NCBI RefSeq assembly: GCF_016595235.1
Contig: NZ_JAENHL010000007.1
Coordinates: 124,001 to 188,000 of the forward strand
DNA: 64,000 nucleotides
Origin: Taklimakanibacter albus
GTDB lineage: Bacteria > Pseudomonadota > Alphaproteobacteria > Rhizobiales > Aestuariivirgaceae
Reading direction: 5' to 3'
Shown here: positions 44,851-52,804 of the stretch, one piece after another
Position numbering within the stretch: position 1 is the first letter of the stretch
Layout: the number at the start of each line of letters is the position of its first letter
Notes under the pieces: model-generated
Databases searched by the model: none
Seen by the model: only the letters and a program-made list of their open reading frames with translations
Told to the model about the DNA's origin: nothing
Program-made: the position numbers and the translations under genes

Positions 44851-46488
44851 ATGACCACCACCTGGAAAAATCCGGTCTCCGCCTTCGATCCGGAAAAGCC
44901 GGTCGAGGAAGTCGTCACCAACGACTATCTCTCGCCGCAGTCGCAATGGGACGCGACCCGCTCCTATAACGTGCCGACCCCTCCGGTCGGGCGCCTGCGC
45001 TACTATCACAAATGGGCCGGCCACGGCGACAAGCTCTGGCATCGCCTGCGCTACTGGCCGACGCGCCGCCGCGTGCTCGATATCTCGGGCGGCTACAATT
45101 CCAAGACCTTGCGGCGCCAGAAGACGATCGAGGACAAACGCCCGATCTGGTGGATCTTGAGCCTCCTGGCGCTGGCGATCGCCCCCTTTTTCATTCCCGA
45201 GAACCAGCAGAATGCGCTGCTGACCGCCGGCGCCGTCTTCGGCATCTATGCCGCCATCAATCTGTGCTGGATGCTGATCATCGGCACCGCCGGCATCTAT
45301 TCCCTGGCGACCTATGCGGTGGTGGGGGCCGCCGCCTATGGCTCGGCCTATCTCTCGATCCATATGGGCCTGCCCTGGTGGGCCATGCCCCTGGTCGGCA
45401 GTGTCATCGGCCTCGTCTTCGGCGTCATCATCGCCATTCCGGCGACAAGGCTCGAGGGCTTCTACTACGCCCTGCTCACGCTCGGCCTGGTCGAGCTCTG
45501 CCGCGTCTATGTCATCCAGTCGCGCGAATTCGGCTCGGCGACGGGCGGCCTCTACGGCGCCGACAGCTACATCCCGCAGGACTGGCCGCAGCATGCCCAG
45601 CTTCTGCTCGGCTATTATGCGGGCCTCGTTTTGATGATCCTGGGACTGTTCCTGTTCCGCTTCGTCAATGGCAAGCGGCTCGGCCGCGTGCTGCGCATGG
45701 CGCCGGAAAAACGCGAGGCCTTCGCCGAGGCGACCGGCGTCAATTACCGCGCCGCCCGCATTCAGGTGTTCCTCATCTCGTCATTGGCGCTGGGTTTCAT
45801 CGGCGGCTTCTATTCGGCGCATTTCCGCGGCGCGGCGCCCAGCCTTTTCTCTTTCGATACGATGCTGCTGTCGCTCGCCATGCTGGTCATCGGTGGCCTG
45901 GGCCGCGCCGAAGGCGCCGTGCTCGGCACCCTCATCGTCGTCTTCATCGACCGCGTGCTGGTCGATTGGGGGCCGATGCGTTTCGTCCTGATCGGCACCC
46001 TCATGCTGCTGGTGGTGCTGTTCCTGCGCGGCGGCCTGTTCGGCATCAAGGAACAGTTCCGCGCCTGGCGCGACAAGAAGAAGAGCGAGAACCGTTCGTC
46101 ACGGGCGGAGAAAGGTGGAGAGATGTTACCCGAGGAAGCGACCGAGACCGAAAACAAGGACATCATCTATTTCCGCCGCTTCGACAAGATGCAGCGCGAT
46201 TTTCTCAAGAAGCTCATCACGCCCGAAATCATCGAGGAGCATCGCAAGCGGCCGCTCGGCCAGCACAGCGAAGCGCTCGAGCGCGTGCTCACCTATTTCC
46301 GCCGTCAGCCGCAGAACGACAAATATGCGATCACGGTGATCGAGCCCTTCAAGTCCTATCGCCTCGTGGCGCTGTCGGGCACGCGCGGCGTGGCCCCGCG
46401 CCTCGTCGAGGACAAGATCTATGGCAGTCCCGACGAGGCCTATCACGCTCTGTTCCTGCGCCGCGTGCAGGACCTGCTGGAAGCCTGA
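44851..46488 (+). CDS. LivM-type ABC permease fused to a dimethylformamidase small-subunit domain
   Basis: A 545-residue protein with three parts. Residues 1-95 are a hydrophilic, basic extension not usual in LivM. Residues about 96-400 are the LivM permease (WWILSLLALAIAPFF, LLIIGTAGIYSLATYA-type helices, the loop with GVNYRAARIQVFLISS, and the final LIGTLMLLVVLFLRGGLFG). After a charged linker, residues about 438-545 match what I recall of the roughly 130-residue N,N-dimethylformamidase small subunit: IIEEHRKRPLG, LTYFRRQPQNDKYAI, and HALFLRRVQDLLEA. The frame is continuous. A LivM C-terminus is cytoplasmic, so the domain would face the large subunit encoded 33 bases downstream. Confidence 0.85.
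   Translation: MTTTWKNPVSAFDPEKPVEEVVTNDYLSPQSQWDATRSYNVPTPPVGRLRYYHKWAGHGDKLWHRLRYWPTRRRVLDISGGYNSKTLRRQKTIEDKRPIWWILSLLALAIAPFFIPENQQNALLTAGAVFGIYAAINLCWMLIIGTAGIYSLATYAVVGAAAYGSAYLSIHMGLPWWAMPLVGSVIGLVFGVIIAIPATRLEGFYYALLTLGLVELCRVYVIQSREFGSATGGLYGADSYIPQDWPQHAQLLLGYYAGLVLMILGLFLFRFVNGKRLGRVLRMAPEKREAFAEATGVNYRAARIQVFLISSLALGFIGGFYSAHFRGAAPSLFSFDTMLLSLAMLVIGGLGRAEGAVLGTLIVVFIDRVLVDWGPMRFVLIGTLMLLVVLFLRGGLFGIKEQFRAWRDKKKSENRSSRAEKGGEMLPEEATETENKDIIYFRRFDKMQRDFLKKLITPEIIEEHRKRPLGQHSEALERVLTYFRRQPQNDKYAITVIEPFKSYRLVALSGTRGVAPRLVEDKIYGSPDEAYHALFLRRVQDLLEA
46113..46125 (+). promoter_or_regulatory. Possible internal ribosome binding site and start codon
   Basis: AGGTGGAGAG followed by ATG (46123-46125, Met425 of the fusion protein) lies in the linker between the permease and the small-subunit domain, in the same frame. 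Starting here would give a free 121-residue protein, close to the roughly 130 residues of separate dimethylformamidase small subunits. Whether it is used is unknown. Confidence 0.45.
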
Positions 46489-46521
46489 ATTTTCTACGAT
46501 TGTTGACCGGAGTCGTTCTTC

Positions 46522-48840
46522 ATGGCGCAAATCAAAGTCTTTGGTTACACGGACAAGATCTCCGTGAAGCCCGGTGACGAGCTCACCTTCCATATCCATG
46601 CTGACGGCACCGACAAAGCCATGGCGCAACTGGTCCGGCTCATCCATGGCGACGAGCATCCGAGCGGCCCGGGCTTCATCGAGGAGGAGATCGCCTCGCC
46701 GCTCAACGGCGAATGGAAGGTCCGCAAGCAATATACCCAGGTCGGCTCGTTCCTCACCGTGGACGACCCTGGTCAAAGGCTGGGCCAGGACGGCGACTTC
46801 ACCCTCTGCGCCTTCATCTACCCCACCCTTCACGGCAATGGCGTGCGCCAGGCTCTGCTCGGCCGCTGGGACATCTACAAGAACGAAGGCTTCGCGCTGT
46901 GGATCAACCAGAAGGGCTTTCTCGAATTCGGCGTCGGCGATGGCGAGGAAGTCGACTATCTCGCGGCCGAGGCGCCGCTCATCCGGAACATGTGGTATTT
47001 CGTGGCGGCGAGCTATGACCGTAAGAGCGGCAAGGCCACGCTCTATCAGGAATGCGTGGCGACCCGGTACAACAGCCTCCTCAGCAAGGTGGTGCCTTAC
47101 GACTACCGCTCGCATGTGCGCGAGACTTTCCGCTTCAAGCCGAAGAACCCGAAGGACCTGCCCTTTCTCATCGCCGGGGCGCGTGACTGGCATGAGGTCA
47201 GAGGCTCGTTCGTCGCCCAGAATTTCAACGGCAAGATCGACCGGCATGGCATGTTCGACCGGGTTCTCACGCGCGAGGAGCTGGACGGTATTCGCGACAC
47301 CGGCAAGCCGCCGCAATCCGGCATCATCGCTTATTGGGACACGACCGCCGGCTATACCGACTATGGCATTGGCGATGAGGTCCGCGACATCGGGCCCCAT
47401 GGCCTGCATTCCAAAGGCTACAATCGCCCGGTCCGCGCCCAGACCGGCTTCAACTGGAACGGCCGCAATGATTCATTCCGCCTGGCACCCCAGGAATATG
47501 GCGGCGTCGAGTTCCACAATGATGCGGTGATCGACTGCAAATGGGAACCGACCAAGAGCTGGACGGTGCCGGAGCTCAAGAGTGGCGCCTATGCGATGCG
47601 GCTGCGCGCCGGCGACGGCAAAGGGCTCGGGGAGGAATATGTCGTCTTCTTCGTGCGCGCCAAGACGCCTAAGGCCCGCATCGCCTTCCTGGTGCCGACC
47701 GCCAGCTATCTGGCTTACGCCAATGAGCATTTGAGCTTCGATGCCCAGATGGTGCAGCCGATCAGCGGCCAGCCGCCGATCGTGTCGGAGATCGACATCG
47801 AGCTCTATCAGACCAAGGATTTCGGCCTCTCCACCTATGACCATCACGCCGACGACGCCGGCGTCTGCTACTCCTCCTATCGCCGTCCCATTTTGAATAT
47901 GCGCCCGCGCAGCCGCCTCTCCTCGATGGGCATCACCTGGCAGTTCCCGGCCGACCTCTCGATCATCGGCTGGCTCGAGCATCTGAACTATGACTATGAG
48001 GTGCTGACCGACGAGGACCTGCATGTCGAGGGGCTGGCGGCGCTCAAGCCCTATAATCTCGTCATCAACGGCTCGCATCCCGAATATTATTCTGAGGAGA
48101 TGCTCGACGCGACCGAGGACTATATCGCCGAGGGCGGCCGGCTCATTTATATGGGCGGCAACGGCTATTACTGGAATATCGGCTTCCGGCCCGAGGAACC
48201 CTGGTGCATGGAGGTGCGCAAGCTCGATTCCGGCATGCGTGCCTGGAACGCGCGGCCCGGCGAGCATTATCTGGCGACCAACGGCCAGCGCAGCGGCCTG
48301 TGGAAGAATCTGGGCCGGCCGCCGCAGAAGCTCACCGGCGTCGGCTTCATCTCGCAAGGCTTTGAGTCGGCGAGGCCCTATCGCCGCATGCCGGACAGCT
48401 ACCACCGCCGTGCGTCCTGGATGTTCGAAGGGATCGAGGGTGAGATCATCGGCGATTTCGGCCTCGCCCATGAAGGGGCGGCCGGCATCGAGATCGACCG
48501 CTACGATCTGAGTCTCGGCACCCCGCCCCATACGCTGATCGTCGCGGCATCGGGCGGCCACAGCGACAATTACATGCTGGTCTGTGAGGAGATCCTCTAT
48601 GCCTATCCGGGCATGACCGGCACGCACGACTACCGCATCCGCGCCGACATCACCTATTTCACCGCTCCCCATGACGGCGCCGTCGTGTCGACCGGTTCGA
48701 TCGCTTTCGGTCAGTCGCTGCCCTTCAACAACTTCGACAACAACGTCTCGAAGCTCTTGAAGAACATCGTTGACGCCTTCGCCAAGAAGGGCAAATTGCC
48801 GGGCTGGGCCTGGACGGCTGAGGAAAAGCAATGGCGCTGA
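46522..48840 (+). CDS. N,N-dimethylformamidase-like amidohydrolase, large subunit
   Basis: A 772-residue cytoplasmic protein matching the roughly 760-residue large subunit of N,N-dimethylformamidase, which hydrolyses dimethylformamide to formate and dimethylamine. Residues about 60-260 look like a laminin-G/concanavalin-like domain (FTLCAFIYPTLHG, GFALWINQKGFLEFGVGDGE), and the rest is the catalytic part. The known Paracoccus enzyme has a two-tyrosine, one-carboxylate mononuclear iron site. The corresponding residues here are probably Tyr399 (ASYLAYANEH), Tyr439 (LSTYDHHADDAG) and Glu521 (NGSHPEYYS). SD CCGGAG precedes the ATG. The true substrate may be another formamide or small amide. Confidence 0.88.
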   Translation: MAQIKVFGYTDKISVKPGDELTFHIHADGTDKAMAQLVRLIHGDEHPSGPGFIEEEIASPLNGEWKVRKQYTQVGSFLTVDDPGQRLGQDGDFTLCAFIYPTLHGNGVRQALLGRWDIYKNEGFALWINQKGFLEFGVGDGEEVDYLAAEAPLIRNMWYFVAASYDRKSGKATLYQECVATRYNSLLSKVVPYDYRSHVRETFRFKPKNPKDLPFLIAGARDWHEVRGSFVAQNFNGKIDRHGMFDRVLTREELDGIRDTGKPPQSGIIAYWDTTAGYTDYGIGDEVRDIGPHGLHSKGYNRPVRAQTGFNWNGRNDSFRLAPQEYGGVEFHNDAVIDCKWEPTKSWTVPELKSGAYAMRLRAGDGKGLGEEYVVFFVRAKTPKARIAFLVPTASYLAYANEHLSFDAQMVQPISGQPPIVSEIDIELYQTKDFGLSTYDHHADDAGVCYSSYRRPILNMRPRSRLSSMGITWQFPADLSIIGWLEHLNYDYEVLTDEDLHVEGLAALKPYNLVINGSHPEYYSEEMLDATEDYIAEGGRLIYMGGNGYYWNIGFRPEEPWCMEVRKLDSGMRAWNARPGEHYLATNGQRSGLWKNLGRPPQKLTGVGFISQGFESARPYRRMPDSYHRRASWMFEGIEGEIIGDFGLAHEGAAGIEIDRYDLSLGTPPHTLIVAASGGHSDNYMLVCEEILYAYPGMTGTHDYRIRADITYFTAPHDGAVVSTGSIAFGQSLPFNNFDNNVSKLLKNIVDAFAKKGKLPGWAWTAEEKQWR

Positions 48841-49550
48841 TGGCGCATGGGTCCGTCGGCTGAAGCAAATCGTCAGTCGACAGAGCTAATATGCTCAATT
48901 TATTCAATTTTCGCGGACTTGTGGCTTCCATGAACGGGCCGCACGGCGGTCTACCGGAGCACCTCGAATGCCGGGGGCCGGAGACGATGCGAGAGTGAAT
49001 ATCCCACCAGCCACTGACAGTCGATGCTGCAAACACAGCTTCACCGTCCGCCCAAGCGGTGCGGAAATCGCAATCCAGGTGGCGAACACAATTCTCTGCA
49101 ACCGGTAGAATTGGGATGGCAACCGGGTCGCAGACGCCAAATAGATTCTTTTATGGTTGACAACCTTGCTCAAGGACGGGCTCCAGGCAATTGCCTAAGG
49201 GGAATTTTCCCTTTAAAATCATAACCCATGGTCAATTTTTAATTATCCAACTCGGTCGAATTTTAACAATATTTTAGTAGCATTCCCAACTGCCCTAGCG
49301 TAGCCTTTAAGTGGGATGGCACGTAGGCGTACACTTTCTTTGAGTACCGGTTCTGCCGGAGGTTTGGCGAAGGCTCGTTGGAGCACTCTGACCAAGCAGA
49401 ACGGATTTCTCGCGAAAATCGACAGCTCGACGAGCTCGATGGCTTTGCCAAGGGATGCCGGCGCATCTTTGGCGGCATGGTGGTTGCAACGCGCCCCTGG
49501 CCAACATTGGATTGGCTCAAAATCGCACACTGGCACAGAGGCACGCCACT
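48841..49550. other. Intergenic region, 710 bp, without a convincing gene
   Basis: No reading frame here resembles a known protein, and the longest (80-97 codons on either strand) have no good SD. The segment 49197-49285 is clearly AT-rich for this genome, with AGGGGAATTTTCCCT, a TTTTTAATTA tract and TTAACAATATTTTAG (49263-49277, one mismatch from the CtrA pattern TTAA-N7-TTAA). GGTTGACAACC (49155-49165) and CCTTGCTCAAGG (49164-49175) are small inverted repeats. It probably carries the promoter of the polysaccharide region that follows. Confidence 0.6.
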
Positions 49551-50573
49551 ATGCTTGATCGTACCAAATCTCCGGAGAAGTCATGGGGCGCGGCGCCCCG
49601 TACCTACTCCAACTCACGCAATACGCTGGTTCTGGGCGGCGCCGGTTTCGTCGGCTCGCATCTTTGCGAACGGCTCCTTGCCGAAGGTCACACCGTGACC
49701 TGCGTCGACAACATGCTCACCGGCTCGCCCGCTAATGTCGCGCATCTGATGCAGACGAACCGATTCTCCCTGGTCCAGCACGACATCGTCAAGCCGATGA
49801 AGTTCACCGGCAGGTTCGACCAGATCTACAATCTCGCCTGCCCGGCTTCACCGCCCGCCTATCAGGCTGACCCTATCCACACGATGAAGACCAGCGTCCT
49901 GGGCGCCATCAATGTCCTTGACCTGGCGCGCGAAGACAAGGCGTCGGTCTTCCAGGCTTCGACGTCCGAAATCTATGGCGATCCCCTCCATCACCCGCAG
50001 AACGAGAAAGACTGGGGCAACGTGAATCCGATCGGTCCCCGCGCCTGCTATGACGAAGGCAAGCGTTGCGCCGAAACGCTGTTCTTCGACTATCACCGCG
50101 TCCACGGTGTGAAAATCCGCGTCGCGCGCATCTTCAACACCTATGGCCCGCGCATGGCGATCAATGACGGGCGCGTGGTTTCGAATTTCGTCGTGGCCGC
50201 GCTGCAGAACAAGCCGATCACCATCTACGGGACCGGGGCGCAGACACGTTCCTTCTGCTATGTCGACGATCTCGTGACCGGCATTATCCGGATGATGAAC
50301 GCCCCGGACAACGTCGTGGGCCCGATCAATCTCGGCAATCCGGAAGAATTCACCGTCCGGGATTTCGCCGAACTCGTGATCCGCCTGACCAATTCGAAGT
50401 CATCGATCGTCTATCTGCCGCTGCCCACCGACGATCCCCGACAGCGCCGTCCCGATATCGGCCGTGCCGCCGAGATCCTGGGCTGGCGCCCGACCGTCGC
50501 GGTCGAGGCCGGTGTCCTGCGGACCATCGCCTATTTCGACTCCGTGCTGAGGATACCGGAAGCGGTGCATTGA
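49551..50573 (+). CDS. UDP-glucuronate decarboxylase (UDP-xylose synthase) type NAD-dependent epimerase
   Basis: A 340-residue extended short-chain dehydrogenase. The NAD motif is [15 protein letters not shown], followed by the UXS-typical [34 protein letters not shown] and [20 protein letters not shown] with the catalytic Tyr-X3-Lys (YDEGK). [10 protein letters not shown] and [11 protein letters not shown] are also family marks. It should make UDP-xylose from UDP-glucuronate. The ATG at 49551 has AGAGG about 11 bases upstream; an in-frame start at 49455 would add 32 residues unlike the family. It opens the polysaccharide region. Confidence 0.9.
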   Translation: MLDRTKSPEKSWGAAPRTYSNSRNTLVLGGAGFVGSHLCERLLAEGHTVTCVDNMLTGSPANVAHLMQTNRFSLVQHDIVKPMKFTGRFDQIYNLACPASPPAYQADPIHTMKTSVLGAINVLDLAREDKASVFQASTSEIYGDPLHHPQNEKDWGNVNPIGPRACYDEGKRCAETLFFDYHRVHGVKIRVARIFNTYGPRMAINDGRVVSNFVVAALQNKPITIYGTGAQTRSFCYVDDLVTGIIRMMNAPDNVVGPINLGNPEEFTVRDFAELVIRLTNSKSSIVYLPLPTDDPRQRRPDIGRAAEILGWRPTVAVEAGVLRTIAYFDSVLRIPEAVH

Positions 50574-50623
50574 CGGCAACTTGAGCGCAACGACCCTGGC
50601 AAACCACAAATCGTGAGGCGGCC

Positions 50624-51817
50624 ATGCTGAACACAAACTTTCCGACATTCAAGGCTCGTCGCGTGAACCATATGAGACGCATTTTCTGCGTGTCGTTGGC
50701 AGGACTGTCGATGATGCTGATCCCGACGGTGCATGCGCAATCGAGCACCAATTCCGCACCGGCTGTCGCCGAGCAAACCGTGGCGGCCGCAACCACAGAA
50801 ACTGCCCTGCCCAATGCCGGAGAAAGCCTCAGCGCCCAGCGCGAACGCGGCGAGAACCTCATTACCGGCTGGAACACGACTCAAAACAAGGAGGAAGGCG
50901 TCAAGCTGCTGGAGGCGGCCATCGAGAAGGGCGACCGCAGATCCCTCATCATTCTTGGGCGCCTCTATATGGATGGCCAATTTCTGAAGCGCGATCATCG
51001 CCGTGCTCTGGATCTGTTTCAGCGCGCCGCAAAAAATGGTGATTTCGAGGGCGTGGAAGCGCTGGGAGAAACCCTGATGTGGGATGCCAAAACGCCGGCC
51101 GACCGGCGGGAAGCGGAACGGCTTCTCAATTTGGCGGGCACTGGGGGCCGCGGGAGCGCCTGGACGACATTGGCTTATGGCGCGCTCTATGACAAACTTA
51201 GCTCCGCAGCGAACGCGAACTACAATACCTATGTTGAGAAGGCGCGTGCGCTTGGCGATGCGCAGATCGAAATCGTCGAAGCCGAACGCCTGCTCTATCG
51301 CGCAAGCAGGAGGCCCAATCCAAGCGCGGCGATTGCCAGCCTCGAGAAAGCGGCGTCCGGTGGAAATTCGGAAGCCATAAAATATCTGGTCAAGCTGTAC
51401 CGGGACGGCAATGGCTACAACGTCAAGCGCAACTTGGCGAAGGCCCGAGCTTATCTCAAGAAGTACGGGACGAAGCTGTCATCCGAGACGCAGCAGCAAC
51501 AGGCCTTTCTCCTTCAAGCCGCTGTCGCGCGGTCGAGCACCGAGTTCTCGAAGCTGGCGCATACGGCGCGCGCCCGCACCGACTTCACGTCGACTGATTT
51601 TCAGAGACAGCTCTATCAGTCAAACCAGAATTTCTCGATCTATCTCGCCCAGGACAAGCTGAGAGAGAAGAACCTCTACAAGGGTCCCCTGAATGGGCGG
51701 GCGACGACACGCACAATGGCTTCCCTGCGCGACGTCTGTAAGACGCTCGTGTGGAAGGGCAATTGCGACAAGAAGATATTGTCGGATCGCTCCCTGGCCG
51801 CGATCATCGCGAACTGA
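50624..51817 (+). CDS. Exported Sel1-like repeat protein
   Basis: A 397-residue protein with a signal peptide (RRIFCVSLAGLSMMLIPTVHAQ; the start may be ATG 50624, which has GAGGCGG upstream, or ATG 50672 directly before the signal). The mature part contains several Sel1/TPR-like helical repeats of about 36 residues, for example EEGVKLLEAAIEKGD, LIILGRLYMDGQF and AIASLEKAASGGNSEAIKYL. Such proteins act as periplasmic scaffolds in alginate and exopolysaccharide export (AlgK-like). Its place between sugar-nucleotide genes fits that, but no specific partner can be named. It ends against the convergent galE gene with no gap. Confidence 0.8.
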   Translation: MLNTNFPTFKARRVNHMRRIFCVSLAGLSMMLIPTVHAQSSTNSAPAVAEQTVAAATTETALPNAGESLSAQRERGENLITGWNTTQNKEEGVKLLEAAIEKGDRRSLIILGRLYMDGQFLKRDHRRALDLFQRAAKNGDFEGVEALGETLMWDAKTPADRREAERLLNLAGTGGRGSAWTTLAYGALYDKLSSAANANYNTYVEKARALGDAQIEIVEAERLLYRASRRPNPSAAIASLEKAASGGNSEAIKYLVKLYRDGNGYNVKRNLAKARAYLKKYGTKLSSETQQQQAFLLQAAVARSSTEFSKLAHTARARTDFTSTDFQRQLYQSNQNFSIYLAQDKLREKNLYKGPLNGRATTRTMASLRDVCKTLVWKGNCDKKILSDRSLAAIIAN

Positions 51818-52801
51818 TCAAGGTGAAGCGCCATAGACCGCCTGGATTCCCCTCCAGGCGGTTCTGACTATGGACTCAAGGTCCGAATGCTTGGGCGCGA
51901 AGCCAAGGACCTCGGCGGAACGCGCCGTGGCCGCAACGAGCACGGGCGGGTCGCCAGGACGGCGCGGGCCCCTGCTCTCCGGGACGCTCAGGCCGGTCAC
52001 GCGCTCAACCATCTCTATGATTTCTTTTACGCTGAAGCCGCGGCCGGTACCGAGATTGAGCGCGACAGGATCGGCGTTTCTCGTGAGACGATCAAAGGCC
52101 AGCCAATGAGCGGTCGCGAGATCGCCGACATGGATGTAGTCACGAATGGCCGTGCCGTCCGGCGTTTCATAATCCGTTCCATGAATCTGCAATTCCGGGC
52201 CAAACCCGCCGGCCGCCATCAAGGCCCTCGGAATAAGATGCGTCTCCGGATCATGCTTTTCGACGAGTTGCCCCTCGTGGTCGCAGCCCGCCGCGTTGAA
52301 ATAGCGCAAAATCGCGTATTGCAGACCGAAGGCAGTGGAATGGTCGGACAGCATCTGCTCGCAGATCAGCTTCGTGCGGCCATAGGGATTGATCGGTTTC
52401 TGCGGCTGCCCCTCATCGATCGGCACTTTGTCCGGAATGCCATAGGTCGCACAGCTGCTGGACAAGACAATGCGGCCTACGCCCGTCTCGCGCATGGCCT
52501 CCAGCAGCCTCGCGGTTCCCGCAACGTTGACGTCATAATAGCTGTCGGGCCGCAGCACGGATTCACCGACATAGGCCAACGCCGCGAAATGAAAGACCGC
52601 CTCGATCTCATATTCGGTAAGCGCCTTCAGAAGGCTCGCTTTGTCCCGGATATCACCGACGATCAGCGGTCCCCAACGGACTGCTTCCCGATGTCCATTG
52701 GCGAGCGAATCGAAGACGATGGGCTCGATCCCTTTTGCCGCCAGCACTTTACAAGTGTGGCTGCCGACATATCCTGCCCCACCCGTGACCAGAACCCGCA
52801 T
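51818..52801 (-). CDS. galE: UDP-glucose 4-epimerase
   Basis: A 327-residue NAD-dependent epimerase interconverting UDP-glucose and UDP-galactose. The N-terminus has TGGAGYVGSHTCKVL, the catalytic Ser is in VLSSSCATYGIP and the Tyr-X3-Lys is YGRTK in INPYGRTKLICEQML. LRYFNAAGCDHEG and TPDGTAIRDYIHVGDLA are typical of GalE. It abuts the glycosyltransferase gene with a 3-base gap (52802-52804) on the same strand. It would supply galactose units to the polymer made here. Confidence 0.95.
   Translation of the reverse strand: MRVLVTGGAGYVGSHTCKVLAAKGIEPIVFDSLANGHREAVRWGPLIVGDIRDKASLLKALTEYEIEAVFHFAALAYVGESVLRPDSYYDVNVAGTARLLEAMRETGVGRIVLSSSCATYGIPDKVPIDEGQPQKPINPYGRTKLICEQMLSDHSTAFGLQYAILRYFNAAGCDHEGQLVEKHDPETHLIPRALMAAGGFGPELQIHGTDYETPDGTAIRDYIHVGDLATAHWLAFDRLTRNADPVALNLGTGRGFSVKEIIEMVERVTGLSVPESRGPRRPGDPPVLVAATARSAEVLGFAPKHSDLESIVRTAWRGIQAVYGASP
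51837..51862 (+). terminator. Strong hairpin just past the Sel1-like gene, inside the galE 3' end
   Basis: ACCGCCTGG (51837-51845), an 8-base loop, CCAGGCGGT (51854-51862). It is 19 bases after the plus-strand stop and is also the coding sequence for the galE C-terminus on the other strand. No strong T-run follows, so terminator function for the plus-strand gene is tentative. Confidence 0.4.
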
Positions 52802-52804
52802 TTT

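Noticed and set aside
43900-45594. A 564-codon open frame on the minus strand
   Set aside because: It lies antisense to the LivH and LivM genes, has skewed Asp/Glu/His/Arg/Gly composition typical of GC-rich shadow frames and no recognisable domain.
49531-49548. A sigma-54 promoter (TGGCAC at 49531)
   Set aside because: The required GC-containing -12 element is absent at the right distance; CACGC is found where TTGC is needed.
49316-49558. An 80-codon plus-strand gene before the UDP-xylose synthase gene
   Set aside because: It overlaps the start of the next gene, has no good SD and shows no family resemblance.
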